A DNA stretch of 64,000 nucleotides from Brevundimonas mediterranea (GCF_014196125.1 NZ_JACIDA010000001.1:1728062-1792061), one strand, 5' to 3'. Positions 26,261-35,834 are shown, numbered from the stretch's first letter. Numbers and translations are program-made. The notes: generated from the sequence alone by a model not told the origin.

Positions 26261-26575
26261 ATGCCCACCGAACGTACAGTCGAACATCCCGACGGCCGGG
26301 TCGAACGCATCACCGAGAGCGACCCCGCCGCCCCAGCAGCCGCCCCCGTCGTCGTCGAGAGCCGTCGCGGCGGCGGCCTGGGCGGCGTCGTCGCCCTTAT
26401 CATCGGCCTGGCCCTGGTCGTGCTGATCGGCTGGTTCCTGATCAACATGAACCGCAACGACGCCGTCGAGTCGAACGCCATCGCCGGAGCCGCCGAGAGC
26501 GTCGGCGGTGCGGCTGAGAACATCGGCGACGCCGCTCGCGACGCCGTCCCGGACCGCCAGGCCCCGGCCAACTGA
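26261..26575 (+). CDS. Small single-pass membrane protein
   Basis: A 104-residue protein. The hydrophilic N-terminus (MPTERTVEHPDGRVERI) is followed by a Gly/Arg stretch, one membrane segment (GGVVALIIGLALVVLIGWFL) and an Ala-rich tail AAESVGGAAENIGDAARDAV. The tail resembles the repeats of LEA or YtxH-like proteins. GAGAGGAAAC precedes the ATG. No function can be assigned. Proteins of this sort (an arginine patch, one helix and a helical tail) are frequent in Caulobacterales. It follows tldD by 60 bp and may share its transcript. Confidence 0.8.
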   Translation: MPTERTVEHPDGRVERITESDPAAPAAAPVVVESRRGGGLGGVVALIIGLALVVLIGWFLINMNRNDAVESNAIAGAAESVGGAAENIGDAARDAVPDRQAPAN

Positions 26576-26583
26576 AGACCCAC

Positions 26584-26628
26584 AGGCTCTCCGCCATCAG
26601 GGTGGAGGGCCTGTAACTATTACAGGCC
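26584..26628. promoter_or_regulatory. Paired inverted repeats before the TonB receptor
   Basis: AGGCTCTCC and GGAGGGCCT (26584-26612) form one imperfect hairpin. Overlapping its end, arms GGCCTGTAA and TTACAGGCC form a perfect nine-base inverted repeat with a three-base spacer (26608-26628). They sit after one gene and about 140 bp before the receptor start, so they could be a terminator or an operator. Confidence 0.5.
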
Positions 26629-26767
26629 TGTATACTTTCTAAACCAAGTACAGTTTAATGAACACCTTGTAATGATGTCGCCGATTTAATCCACCTTTCC
26701 GCCTTGTAACTGGAGAAGAACGCGGCGGATCGGCACACCTCTCGCCAACAAACCGAGGGGAAGATCG

Positions 26768-28840
26768 ATGACGAAGGCCTTACTTCTGGGCGGGACAGCC
26801 CTGCTCTTTACGGCGGGCGCCGCCTTCGCCGGCGACGAACCGCAGGTGGCCCAGGCGCCCGTGCCGACCGGACCGATCAGCCAGGCGCCCCTGGCCGACG
26901 CCGCCCAGCGCGGGGTGCTGGTTTTCACGCCCGCCTTCTTTCTCGCTCAACAGCCCAACACCGCGCTCGACATGGTCAACCGGGTGCCCGGTTTCGACCT
27001 CGACGACGGCACGGGCGCGCGCGGCTTCGAAGGCGCGGTCGGCAATGTGCTGATCAACAACGCCCGCCCTGCCTCCAAGAACGACACCGGCTCCAACGTG
27101 CTCAGCCGCACCCCGGCCCGTCAGGTCGAGCGGATCGAGCTGATCCGGGGCGGCGCGCCCGGCATCGACATGCAGGGCTTCTCGGTGGTGGTGAATGTCA
27201 TCCTCAAGAAGGAGGCCAGCCGTCAGTCCATCCTGAGCTGGAACACCACCCAGTTCGAGGGATCGGGCCAGGACCTGTATGGCGGCAGCTACCAGTTCAC
27301 GGCCCGCAGCGGCGACCGCAGCTGGGGCGTCACCCTGTCCGACGGCGTCAGCATGAGCGATTCCAACGGCCCCGGCCGTCTGATCCGCCGCGACGCCTCG
27401 GGCAATGTGCTGCGCGACGAGCTCACCGACACCGACGGCTATGGCGGCGGGAACTCGATCCGCGGGACCTACGCCGGCCCGCTCGCGGGCGGCAAGGTCG
27501 ATCTGACCGCCCGCTACGGGATCAACGACTGGCAGGGCTACAACACCAGCCGATCCGCCACCGCCTTCCGCGAGAGCCTGGACAGCGAGGACGCCGACGG
27601 CGGCGAGTTCGGCGTCACCTGGGAACGCCCCCTGAACGACCGTTTCAAGCTGGAAACCCGGCTGATGCACGAGTTCGGCAGCTGGGACGGGGTCTCGACC
27701 TACAACGTCCTGAACAACGGCGTGGACGCGCCCGAGCAGGTGTTCGCCTATTCCGGCGAGAACTCTGAGACCATCCTGCGCGCCCTGGTCCGTCACGAGC
27801 GTTCGCCCAAACTGACCATCGAGACCGGCGGCGAGGTCGCCTACAATATGCGCCAGACCGACCAGGCCTATAGCGAGGGCGGCGTGCCCATCGCGCTGCC
27901 CAGCGCCTCGGTCAAGGTCGAGGAGACGCGCGGCGAGGCCTTCTCCAAGGGCACTTGGCGGCTGCACCCGGACCTGACGCTGGAGGCGGGCTTGCGCCTG
28001 GAAGCCTCGACCATCAGCCAGTCCGGCGACGCCAACCAGGAGAAGAGCTTCTTCTTCGCCAAGCCCCGATTCATGGCCACCTGGACGCCGATGCCGAACA
28101 ACCAGTTGCGCCTCCGCTTCGAGCGCGAACTGGGTCAGCTGGACTTCTCCGACTTCGCCGCCTCGGCCGATCTGGAAGAGGAGAACGTCTATGGCGGCAA
28201 CGTCGATCTGGAGCCGGAGCAACGCTGGATCTCGGAACTGACCTACGAACGTCGCTTCTGGGGCGAGGGCGTCGTCTCCATCGGCTATCGCCACGACGAG
28301 ATCATCGACGCCATCGACCGGATCCCCTTGGCCGGCGGCCTGTCGGCGGTGGGCAATATCGGCGAGGGCACGCTGGACCAGCTGTCTCTGAACGTGACCC
28401 TGCCGCTGGACAAGCTGGGCCTGTCGGGCGCCCGCTTCACTTTCAAGAACGACTGGAACAAGACCGCCGTCACGGACCCGACCACGGGCGAAGAACGGCC
28501 CATCTCGGGTGTTCGAGCCACCCAGGCCAATATCGGCATCGAGCAGGACATCACGCGATGGAAGCTGCAGTGGGGCGTGAACTGGCTGCCCTATCTGGGC
28601 CAGCCCAACTATTCGCCCGACCAGGTCTCCAGATGGCGCGGCACGGACTTTTTCGAGATGTTCGCCGAGTACAAGCCGAGCCCGACCCTGGCGATCCGCG
28701 CCCAGCTGAACCTGTGGGACGACTTCACGAACAGCCGGACGGTTTTCGCCGACCGCGACACCCGCGCCGTGGCCTTCATCGAAGACAGCACGGTCGATCC
28801 CCGCACCTTCGTCTCGATCCGGGTCCGCAAGACCTTCTGA
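26768..28840 (+). CDS. TonB-dependent outer-membrane receptor
   Basis: A 690-residue protein with a signal peptide (ALLLGGTALLFTAGAAFA), a plug domain (NTALDMVNRVPGFDLDDG, NVLINNARP, VERIELIRGGAPGIDMQG) and a long beta-barrel rich in alternating aromatic strands, ending in the terminal Phe required for outer-membrane insertion (VRVRKTF). No TonB box is obvious near the N-terminus. The substrate is unknown; no transport partner lies next to it. It is followed by a strong bidirectional terminator shared with the converging peptide transporter. Confidence 0.9.
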   Translation: MTKALLLGGTALLFTAGAAFAGDEPQVAQAPVPTGPISQAPLADAAQRGVLVFTPAFFLAQQPNTALDMVNRVPGFDLDDGTGARGFEGAVGNVLINNARPASKNDTGSNVLSRTPARQVERIELIRGGAPGIDMQGFSVVVNVILKKEASRQSILSWNTTQFEGSGQDLYGGSYQFTARSGDRSWGVTLSDGVSMSDSNGPGRLIRRDASGNVLRDELTDTDGYGGGNSIRGTYAGPLAGGKVDLTARYGINDWQGYNTSRSATAFRESLDSEDADGGEFGVTWERPLNDRFKLETRLMHEFGSWDGVSTYNVLNNGVDAPEQVFAYSGENSETILRALVRHERSPKLTIETGGEVAYNMRQTDQAYSEGGVPIALPSASVKVEETRGEAFSKGTWRLHPDLTLEAGLRLEASTISQSGDANQEKSFFFAKPRFMATWTPMPNNQLRLRFERELGQLDFSDFAASADLEEENVYGGNVDLEPEQRWISELTYERRFWGEGVVSIGYRHDEIIDAIDRIPLAGGLSAVGNIGEGTLDQLSLNVTLPLDKLGLSGARFTFKNDWNKTAVTDPTTGEERPISGVRATQANIGIEQDITRWKLQWGVNWLPYLGQPNYSPDQVSRWRGTDFFEMFAEYKPSPTLAIRAQLNLWDDFTNSRTVFADRDTRAVAFIEDSTVDPRTFVSIRVRKTF

Positions 28841-28855
28841 GGCGAAAGGCCAGCA

Positions 28856-28889
28856 AAAAGCCCCGGCGGATCGCTCCGCCGGGGCTTTT
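28856..28889. terminator. Bidirectional intrinsic terminator
   Basis: A 15-base stem, AAAAGCCCCGGCGGA with TCCGCCGGGGCTTTT, closed by TCGC (GCGA on the other strand). Ts follow on both sides. It serves the TonB receptor and the converging POT transporter, whose stop is at 28911. Confidence 0.93.
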
Positions 28890-28910
28890 CCTTGTTTCAG
28901 GCGGTCGGGA

Positions 28911-30662
28911 TCAGTGAACCCCGGCCATGCCCTTCTTCAGCAAGGGCGAGATCAGCAGCAGGAAGACGCCGACGCCGACACCTGTCCAACCGATGGTGCC
29001 GAAGATCGACCCATAGGTCTGCAACGCCAGCTCGGGACTGGTGACAACCCCTGCGACCGTGTCGGTCGCCGTCGCCTTGGCGATCAGGCCGGCGACGATG
29101 TGGGCGACCGAGCTGGACAGGAACCAGACCCCCATCATCATGCCGACCACGCGCGCCACCGACAGTTTGGTGATCATCGACAGGCCCACCGGCGACAGGC
29201 ACAGTTCGCCGATCGTGTGGAAGACATAGGTCAGGAACAGGAACAGCAGCGGCACCCGGAAGGCGTCATTGGCCTGGGTTCCCGCCGCCCAGGTCAGGAC
29301 CAGGAAGCCCAGGCCCACGAAGACCAGGCCGAACGAGAACTTGACCGGTGTTGAGGGCTCCAGGTTCCGCTTCCCGAGCCAGACCCACAGGGCGGCGATG
29401 ATCGGGCCACCGATGATGATGACGCCCGGATTGAACATCTGAGTGTAGCCGGCGTTGAACCAGTCGGGCATCTGGGTCGACTGGTCGGCGAACAGGGTCA
29501 GGGACGAGCCCGCCTGTTCGAATAGGGCCCAGAACAGCACCGAGAAGAAGATCAGCAGCTGGGCGACCAGCATGCGGCTCCGTTCGGCGCCCTTCAGGCG
29601 GAAGACCGTATAGCCGACCACCGAGGCGAAGATGACGCCGGCGATCCAGGGCAAGCCCGTCTCGATGATCTCGTGCCGCTGCATCAGCAGCCAGGTCGGG
29701 ATGACGGCGATCAGGCCTGCGATCCAGAAAAAGGGCACCAGAGGCACGCCCAGGATCGAACGCCCCTCGACCGGAACGGGCGGGGCGCCGCGGCCTTCAA
29801 GCCAGGACTGACCCAGAACGAAGGTCAGAAGACCAAACAGCATGCCGATGCCCGCCAACCCGAAGCCATAGGCCCAGCCGTAGTTGAAGCCGAGATAGGA
29901 GCAGGCGGCCGTGGCCAGGAAGGAGCCCAGGTTGATGCCGACGTAGAAGATGGTGAAGCCGCCGTCGCGACGGGGATCATTCTTTTCGTACAGGGCGCCG
30001 ACGACGGTCGAGATATTGGCCTTCAGGAAGCCCACGCCGACGATGATCAGGGCCAGGGCCAGGAACAGGACCGGCTCGCCGAGCGCCGTATCGCGCTCGG
30101 TTTCCAGCGTAAATGCGCCTGTGGCGGTAAAGGCCGGGAAACCCGCCGCAGCGGCAGGAGCGGTCGCGGCGTTTGCGGCGGAGGGTTCGGCGCCGAGGGT
30201 GGAAACGCCTTCCGGCGTGATCGATATCGGGACTCTCTGGTCGCCGTTGACGGCGAACATCTGACGATTCTGATCGCGGCCTTCGACCTGGATCTGATAG
30301 GTGGTGTCGCCGATGGTCAGGCTTTCACGACCGCCTGTGCCCTCGAACGCCATGGTGAAGTGGCCCATGACCAACAGGACCGCGCCGATGATGACGGCCT
30401 TGCGCGATCCCAGATATTTGTCCGCGATCATGCCGCCGATCACCGGCATCAGATACACAAGAGCCGCATATGCGGCGTAGATGCCCTGGGCCTCGGCCGG
30501 GCCGAACAGGAAATGCTGGGTCAGATACAGGACCAGCAGGGCCCGCATCCCGTAGAAGGAGAACCGTTCCCACATCTCGGTGAAGAACAGGATCACCAGC
30601 CCCCTCGGGTGCCCGAGGAAAGTCTTGCGAGGCGCCAGCGCCCCCCCATCCGTCGCTGTCAA
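28911..30662 (-). CDS. POT/PTR2-family proton-coupled peptide transporter
   Basis: An inner-membrane symporter that takes up di- and tripeptides. The POT signature is at the start (FFTEMWERFSFYGMRALLVLYL), the proton-linked ExxER-like region is in TM1, and KANISTVVGALYEKNDPRRDGGF and FTIGELCLSPVGLS-like motifs follow. About 14 helices are predicted. A periplasmic or loop insertion of about 100 residues (DTTYQIQVEGRDQN...) distinguishes it from short family members. The start is TTG 30662 with GGGAG upstream; the open frame continues to 30872, but those residues lie before the family's N-terminus, so the start is inferred. Confidence 0.88.
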   Translation of the reverse strand: MTATDGGALAPRKTFLGHPRGLVILFFTEMWERFSFYGMRALLVLYLTQHFLFGPAEAQGIYAAYAALVYLMPVIGGMIADKYLGSRKAVIIGAVLLVMGHFTMAFEGTGGRESLTIGDTTYQIQVEGRDQNRQMFAVNGDQRVPISITPEGVSTLGAEPSAANAATAPAAAAGFPAFTATGAFTLETERDTALGEPVLFLALALIIVGVGFLKANISTVVGALYEKNDPRRDGGFTIFYVGINLGSFLATAACSYLGFNYGWAYGFGLAGIGMLFGLLTFVLGQSWLEGRGAPPVPVEGRSILGVPLVPFFWIAGLIAVIPTWLLMQRHEIIETGLPWIAGVIFASVVGYTVFRLKGAERSRMLVAQLLIFFSVLFWALFEQAGSSLTLFADQSTQMPDWFNAGYTQMFNPGVIIIGGPIIAALWVWLGKRNLEPSTPVKFSFGLVFVGLGFLVLTWAAGTQANDAFRVPLLFLFLTYVFHTIGELCLSPVGLSMITKLSVARVVGMMMGVWFLSSSVAHIVAGLIAKATATDTVAGVVTSPELALQTYGSIFGTIGWTGVGVGVFLLLISPLLKKGMAGVH

Positions 30663-30855
30663 CGGCTCACTCCCAACTGCCGCGCCGCAACTGGGCGCGC
30701 GAAAGGCGCATACCCAGCACAGCAGGCAAATGCGAACAAGTGTTAAGGCTGTCGCGCCCCCTCCCTTCACTGTCAGACAACGTCCATTTTGGCGCGGCTT
30801 CTGCACTGTGCGCCCTCGAGCAGCAGTCCCGGTTTCATTATGGGAAGGAGCGCCA

Positions 30856-32004
30856 ATGTCCGTGCGACCCATCCGCAGATCCGACTACGAGGCCCTGAAC
30901 CGGCTGCATCGTCAGGTCGGATGGCCGGAGCGATCGCAGGCGGGGTGGCGCTGGCTGGAGGACAATCCGGCGCGGCGCGACATCGACGCGCCCTTCGGCT
31001 GGGTCGTCGCCGATCGACAGGACGAACCGGTCGCCATGCTGGGCAATCTGATCCAAAGGTTCTGCAAGGACGATGAACGCCTGTACGCGGCGACGGGCTT
31101 TTCCATCATCGTGCCGCCGGAGCGCGCCGGCGCCAGCCGCTATCTGATCAAGGCGATCCTGGCTCAGCCCAACCTGTTCGCCTGCTACACGCTGAACGCC
31201 AATCCGCGCTCGGCGCCGCTTTATAAGCTGTTTGGCTTCCAGCCCGGACCGATGCAGACCCACGCCCTGAAACTGTCCTGGGTGGTGGATCCGGCGACCT
31301 GTCTGAAAGGCCGTCTGCTGCGGCGCCTGCTGGGCGGGATTTCGGCGGAGCAGGCCCGACGTCTGGGCGAGCCCTTGATGAATGCGCGTCTGTTCCAGCC
31401 TCCGCGCCTGAAACTGCCGGACGATGTCGTCGTGCTGCGCGATGTCACGGGAAACTCGCCCTATGCCGACTTCTGGCGTGCGCTGACGGCCGAGGGGCGG
31501 CTGCTGGCGGACCGGGGACCGGAGATCATGGCCTGGCGCCTGTCCGACCCGGACCAGACCTTGCCGCCCATACTGCTGGGGCGGGTGCGCGACGGCCGAC
31601 TGGTCGGCACGGCGACGGCGATGATGACCAAGACCAGCCTGATCGAGCCGCCGTGTCTCGACATCATCGACCTGACGGCGCTGAAGACGGCCCCCGAAGC
31701 GATCGAAGTCCTGACGGGCGTCCTGATCGACAATGCACGGGCGCTGGGCGCAGCCAAGGTGCGGTTGCAGGTCACCAATCCGGACATTCTGGACCAGCTC
31801 GGCGCCCTGACCCCCAAGGCGCGACGCGAAGGCGGCTGGGGCCATTGTCACGCGCGGGTCGATGATCCGGTTCTGGCCGAAACCTGGGCGCCGACGCCGT
31901 TCGACGGCGACTATGCCGTCTGCGCGCGCGCCGTACCAGCGCCCCGCGCCCAGCACGCGGCGGTCCGCGTCTCAGCGGTCCAGGGTCAGTTCTGGAAGGC
32001 CTAA
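30856..32004 (+). CDS. GNAT-like N-acetyltransferase family protein
   Basis: A 382-residue protein. The N-terminal half has a GNAT-like pattern: MSVRPIRRSDYEALNRLH, GFSIIVPPERAGASRYLIKAIL and SAPLYKLFGFQPG. A second half follows with DLTALKTAPEAIEVLTGVLI and resembles another acyltransferase unit. No catalytic residues can be named. GGGAAGGAG before ATG 30856 fixes the start. It is divergent from the POT transporter and followed closely by convergent mscL. A role in cell-envelope modification would be a guess. Confidence 0.8.
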   Translation: MSVRPIRRSDYEALNRLHRQVGWPERSQAGWRWLEDNPARRDIDAPFGWVVADRQDEPVAMLGNLIQRFCKDDERLYAATGFSIIVPPERAGASRYLIKAILAQPNLFACYTLNANPRSAPLYKLFGFQPGPMQTHALKLSWVVDPATCLKGRLLRRLLGGISAEQARRLGEPLMNARLFQPPRLKLPDDVVVLRDVTGNSPYADFWRALTAEGRLLADRGPEIMAWRLSDPDQTLPPILLGRVRDGRLVGTATAMMTKTSLIEPPCLDIIDLTALKTAPEAIEVLTGVLIDNARALGAAKVRLQVTNPDILDQLGALTPKARREGGWGHCHARVDDPVLAETWAPTPFDGDYAVCARAVPAPRAQHAAVRVSAVQGQFWKA

Positions 32005-32032
32005 CCGCGCAGGGCCGGCGGTGGATTCGGCC

Positions 32033-32449
32033 TCAGGGCCGCGCCTTCAGCTCGTCGCGAATCTCGATCAGCAGGGATTCGATCGGCGTGGGGGCCGAGG
32101 GGGCCGGATCGGGCTTGGCCGCCTCCTGGCGCCGCATGCTGTTGACGCCCTTGACCACCAGGAAGACCACGAAGGCGACGATCAGGAACTGGATCACGGT
32201 GTTGGCGAAGGCGCCGTACTGGATCGCGACCTTCTCGACCGCCTCGGTCGCCGGGTTCTCGCGTCGCAGCACCCATTCCAGCTCGGAAAAGTCGATGCCG
32301 CCGGTCAACAGGCCGATGGGGGGCATGACGACCTGATCAACCAGGCTCTTGACGATGCCGTTGAAGGCCGCGCCGATGATCACCCCGACCGCCAGATCGA
32401 CGACGTTCCCCTTGACCGCGAACTCGCGGAACTCGGACAGCAGGCTCAT
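32033..32449 (-). CDS. mscL: Large-conductance mechanosensitive channel MscL
   Basis: A 138-residue channel subunit. The N-terminal amphipathic helix and TM1 (FREFAVKGNVVDLAVGVIIGAAF) match the MscL signature, TM2 is FANTVIQFLIVAFVVFLVVK, and a cytoplasmic helix (ESLLIEIRDELKAR) ends it. It opens under turgor to release solutes. ATG 32449 is used; a TTG two codons earlier is possible. It lies 34 bp after ihfB in the same direction and may be read through from it. Confidence 0.95.
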   Translation of the reverse strand: MSLLSEFREFAVKGNVVDLAVGVIIGAAFNGIVKSLVDQVVMPPIGLLTGGIDFSELEWVLRRENPATEAVEKVAIQYGAFANTVIQFLIVAFVVFLVVKGVNSMRRQEAAKPDPAPSAPTPIESLLIEIRDELKARP

Positions 32450-32483
32450 TCGCAAATTCTCTTGGTAGTCAGGACGTGGAGAT

Positions 32484-32774
32484 TCAGGCGTCGCCGGACG
32501 CGTTCAGACGCTCGCGCAGTTCCTTGCCGCTCTTAAAGAAGGGCACGGCCTTGGCCGGCACCTCGACCGTCTCGCCGGTGCGCGGATTGCGACCCAGGCG
32601 CGCCGGACGGGACCGAACCGAAAAGGCGCCGAAGCCGCGCAACTCGACCCGGCCGCCCTCGGACAAGGCCCCGGTCATCTTGCCGAGGATGACATTCACC
32701 AGCCGCTCCACCTCCGCATGGGTCAGGTGGGTGTTCTCGGCCGCCAGCTTTTCGATCAGTTCAGACTTGATCAT
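32484..32774 (-). CDS. ihfB: Integration host factor subunit beta
   Basis: A 96-residue DNA-bending protein with the HU/IHF fold. Markers are [32 protein letters not shown], the beta-arm [20 protein letters not shown] and ending KELRERLN. The beta subunit rather than alpha is supported by [10 protein letters not shown] and its position downstream of rpsA, as in many proteobacteria. It works as a heterodimer with IHF-alpha at promoters and recombination sites. Confidence 0.94.
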   Translation of the reverse strand: MIKSELIEKLAAENTHLTHAEVERLVNVILGKMTGALSEGGRVELRGFGAFSVRSRPARLGRNPRTGETVEVPAKAVPFFKSGKELRERLNASGDA

Positions 32775-32942
32775 CAGGGCCCCTGCCAGCTCGCGATCGA
32801 CAGGCCAGCGCCCGCCGACGATCCAGAAGCCGCACCCTAACCCCCGCTCGCCGCGTGAAAAAGCCCTTATCCGACAAGGATGGGCGGCATTCGCATGATT
32901 TATGTCCGGTTCCGCTCATGCCGGTGCGCCAAAAAGAGAAAA

Positions 32943-32968
32943 GGGCGGCGGGATCGCTCCCGCCGCCC
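32943..32968 (-). terminator. Intrinsic terminator after rpsA
   Basis: GGGCGGCGGGA and TCCCGCCGCCC form an eleven-pair stem closed by GCGA on the minus strand. The leftward RNA continues into CCCTTTTCTCTTTTTGG. It is about 50 bp past the rpsA stop and leaves ihfB to its own promoter. Confidence 0.9.
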
Positions 32969-33018
32969 TCATCTTTTTACGCTAACGCGGAGCGCGCGGC
33001 GCTCCGCGGCTTGAGCGC

Positions 33019-34722
33019 CTACTCCTTGGTGCCGGCGTTCTTCAGCGCGGCGCCCAGGATGTCGCCCAGCGAAGCACCGGAGTCGGACGAGCCGAACTGT
33101 TCGATGGCTTCCTGTTCGTCCTTCATTTCCAGCGCCTTGATCGACACCGAGACGCGGCGCGAGGCCTTGTCCACGGCGGTGATCATGGCGTCGATGCGAT
33201 CGCCGACGGCGAAGCGTTCCGGACGTTGCTCGTTGCGATCACGCGACAGGTCCGACTTGCGGACGAAGGCCGTGACCGGCGCGTCGTCTTCACCGAACTT
33301 GACCTCGATGCCGCCGGTCTCGATCGACGAGACGGTGACGGTGATCTGCTGGCCGCGACGATAGGTGTCGCCCTCGCCGATCGGATCGCCGCCGAGTTGC
33401 TTGATGCCCAGCGAAACGCGTTCCTTCTCGACGTCGACGTCCAGGACCTTGGCCTTGACCATTTCGCCCTTGCGGTAGCGCTGGATGGCTTCTTCACCCG
33501 AGACCGACCAGTCGAGGTCGGACAGGTGCACCATGCCGTCGATGTCGTTGTCCAGGCCGATGAACAGGCCGAACTCGGTGGCGTTCTTGACTTCGCCCTC
33601 GACGGTCGAACCGATCGGGTTGTTGGCGACGAAGGCGTCCCACGGATTGTCCTGAGCCTGTTTCAGGCCCAGCGAGATGCGGCGCTTGGAGGCGTCGACG
33701 TCCAGGACCACGACGTCGACTTCCTGCGAGGTCGAGACGATCTTGCCGGGGTGGACGTTCTTCTTGGTCCAGGACATTTCCGAGACGTGCACCAGGCCCT
33801 CGACCCCGGCTTCCAGCTCCACGAAGGCGCCGTAGTCGGTGATGTTGGTGATGCGGCCCGTGTACTTGGCGCCGACCGGATACTTGGCTTCCACGCCGTC
33901 CCAGGGGTCCGACTGCAGTTGCTTCATGCCCAGCGAGATACGTTGGGTGTCCGGGTTGATCTTGACGATCTGGACCTTGACGGTGTCGCCGACGGCGAGA
34001 ACCTGCGACGGGTGCGAGACGCGCTTCCACGACATGTCGGTGACGTGCAGCAGGCCGTCGATGCCGCCCAGGTCCACGAACGCGCCGTAGTCGGTGATGT
34101 TCTTGACCACGCCTTCGCGGACTTCGCCCTCTTGCAGCTGGCCGACCAGCTCGGTGCGCTGTTCGGCGCGGGCTTCTTCCAGGATGGCGCGGCGCGAGAC
34201 GACGATATTGCCGCGCGGACGGTCCATCTTCAGGATCTGGAACGGTTGTTCCTTGCCCATCAGCGGGCCGACGTCGCGCACCGGACGGATGTCCACCTGC
34301 GAGCCGGGCAGGAAGGCCGAGGCGCCGCCCAGGTCGACGGTGAAGCCGCCCTTGACGCGACCGACGATGGCGCCGTTGACCGGCTGGCCTTCGGCGAACA
34401 CGACTTCCAGACGGGTCCAGGCTTCCTCGCGGCGGGCCTTGTCACGGCTGATGACGGCTTCGCCCAGGGCGTTCTCGACGCGCTCCAGGTAAACCTCGAC
34501 GTTGTCGCCGACCTTCGGCAGCTTGGCGTCTTCGCCCTGGCCGAATTCGCGCATCGAGATGCGGCCTTCGGTCTTCAGGCCGACGTCGATGATGACGATG
34601 TCTTTTTCGATGCCGACGACGCGGCCGTGAACGACCTGGCCTTCGCCGAAGTCGCGACCCTGAAGTTGTTCGTCGAGCAGCGCGGCGAAATCGTCGCGCG
34701 AGGGAGTGAGGGTGTCAGTCAT
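33019..34722 (-). CDS. rpsA: 30S ribosomal protein S1
   Basis: A 567-residue protein made of six S1 RNA-binding repeats, as in E. coli. It begins MTDTLTPSRDDFAALLDEQL. The repeated KNITDYGAFVDLGGIDGLLHVTDMSW and TDYGAFVELEAGVEGLVHVSEM are typical third and fourth repeats. It unfolds mRNA at initiation. ATG 34722 is preferred over 34758. It follows cmk by 160 bp, completing an aroA-TA-cmk-rpsA run of leftward genes. Confidence 0.96.
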   Translation of the reverse strand: MTDTLTPSRDDFAALLDEQLQGRDFGEGQVVHGRVVGIEKDIVIIDVGLKTEGRISMREFGQGEDAKLPKVGDNVEVYLERVENALGEAVISRDKARREEAWTRLEVVFAEGQPVNGAIVGRVKGGFTVDLGGASAFLPGSQVDIRPVRDVGPLMGKEQPFQILKMDRPRGNIVVSRRAILEEARAEQRTELVGQLQEGEVREGVVKNITDYGAFVDLGGIDGLLHVTDMSWKRVSHPSQVLAVGDTVKVQIVKINPDTQRISLGMKQLQSDPWDGVEAKYPVGAKYTGRITNITDYGAFVELEAGVEGLVHVSEMSWTKKNVHPGKIVSTSQEVDVVVLDVDASKRRISLGLKQAQDNPWDAFVANNPIGSTVEGEVKNATEFGLFIGLDNDIDGMVHLSDLDWSVSGEEAIQRYRKGEMVKAKVLDVDVEKERVSLGIKQLGGDPIGEGDTYRRGQQITVTVSSIETGGIEVKFGEDDAPVTAFVRKSDLSRDRNEQRPERFAVGDRIDAMITAVDKASRRVSVSIKALEMKDEQEAIEQFGSSDSGASLGDILGAALKNAGTKE

Positions 34723-34881
34723 GAAGCTTTGAAGCATTCCGTAGGGGCTATGGCGCATGACCGGACGGCCCCGCGCGAGGTGGAAATGAGGGATAGGCAG
34801 GTCGTCAGGATGCGAGGCCGTTCAGAACGATCAAAACGCCCGCGGAAGCCGAGGATGGACGCGTTGGATTTGCAAAACCGG

Positions 34882-35526
34882 TCAGAGACCGTGTTTCACG
34901 CGCGCCGCCTCGACGATACGGCGGGCCGCATCGAAGGCCGCCTCTATACCCATGTCGGTGGTATCCAGCAAGACCGCGTCTTCGGCCTGGACCATCGGCG
35001 CCGCGCCGCGACCGGCGTCGCGCTCGTCCCGGCGCTGAATGTCGGCCAGCATCTCGTCGAAGCCGATGTCGAAGCCGCGCGCCGTCAACTGTTTCCAGCG
35101 GCGGTCGGCCCGGGTCTCAGGCGCGGCGGTGACGAACAGTTTGGCGGGTGCGTCAGGCGCGATCACCGTGCCGATGTCGCGCCCGTCCAGCACGGCGCCG
35201 CCGGCCTGGGCCGCAAAGGCCTGCTGCAGGTCCAGCAGGGCGGCGCGCACGCCGGGATGGCCGGCGACGCGGCTGGCCGCCTCGCCCGCCTCGCCGGTGG
35301 TCAGGCGGGGGTCTTCGGACACGTCGGCGGCGTCCAGGGATCGGGCGACCTGGGTCGCGGCCGCCTCGTCGTCCAGCGAACCGCCGGCCTCCAGAAGTTT
35401 GACGCCCACGGCGCGGTACAGCAGGCCGGTGTCCAGGTGCGGCAGGCCATAGGTCCGCGCCAGCCGCGCGGCGATGGTGCCCTTGCCCGAGGCGGCCGGG
35501 CCGTCGACGGCGATGATCAGCGACAT
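34882..35526 (-). CDS. cmk: Cytidylate kinase
   Basis: Phosphorylates CMP and dCMP. The protein has 214 residues and begins MSLIIAVDGPAASGKGTIAA, with P-loop GPAASGKGT at 8-16. DTGLLYRAV and DGRDIGTVI are typical, and DERDAGRGAAPMVQAEDAVLLDTT is the CMP-kinase lid region. Its ATG shares one base with the stop of the antitoxin gene (TGATG), so the toxin-antitoxin pair is translationally coupled to it. Confidence 0.95.
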   Translation of the reverse strand: MSLIIAVDGPAASGKGTIAARLARTYGLPHLDTGLLYRAVGVKLLEAGGSLDDEAAATQVARSLDAADVSEDPRLTTGEAGEAASRVAGHPGVRAALLDLQQAFAAQAGGAVLDGRDIGTVIAPDAPAKLFVTAAPETRADRRWKQLTARGFDIGFDEMLADIQRRDERDAGRGAAPMVQAEDAVLLDTTDMGIEAAFDAARRIVEAARVKHGL

Positions 35527-35834
35527 CAGGCGGCGGAGTCCACGCGAACGGGGGCGAGGCGAAGCCCTAGGGCCTGCATCACCTTGAAGATGGTCGAAAG
35601 CTCGGGCCGCCCCTCTTCGCTGAGCGCCCGATAGAGGGCCGTGCGCGACAGGTCCGCGTCCCGCGCCATCTGGGTCATGCCCTTGGCCCGGGCGACGACA
35701 CCGAGGGCGTTGGTGATGATGCGCGGATCGCCGAGCTCGGCGGCGTCTTCGAACGAGGAGACCAGATACTCTTCCACCGCCTCGGGCGTGTTCAGGTAAC
35801 GGGCGGGATCGAATTCGATCAGGGGCTCAGTCAT
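35526..35834 (-). CDS. Type II antitoxin, addiction-module antidote (HigA-like)
   Basis: A 102-residue antitoxin of the 'probable addiction module antidote' type. The N-terminal toxin-binding part has FDPARYLNTPEAVEEYLVSS, and a helix-turn-helix follows: ARAKGMTQMARDADLSRTALYRALS, then STIFKVMQALGLRL. It should neutralise the toxin and repress the pair. ATG 35834 is the start; it overlaps the toxin gene by eight bases. Its stop overlaps the cmk start (TGATG). Toxin-first order is normal for this subfamily. Confidence 0.92.
   Translation of the reverse strand: MTEPLIEFDPARYLNTPEAVEEYLVSSFEDAAELGDPRIITNALGVVARAKGMTQMARDADLSRTALYRALSEEGRPELSTIFKVMQALGLRLAPVRVDSAA

Noticed and set aside
30663..30872. 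N-terminal extension of the POT transporter to ATG 30872
   Set aside because: The extra 70 residues lie before the family start, overlap the divergent gene's leader and look non-coding.
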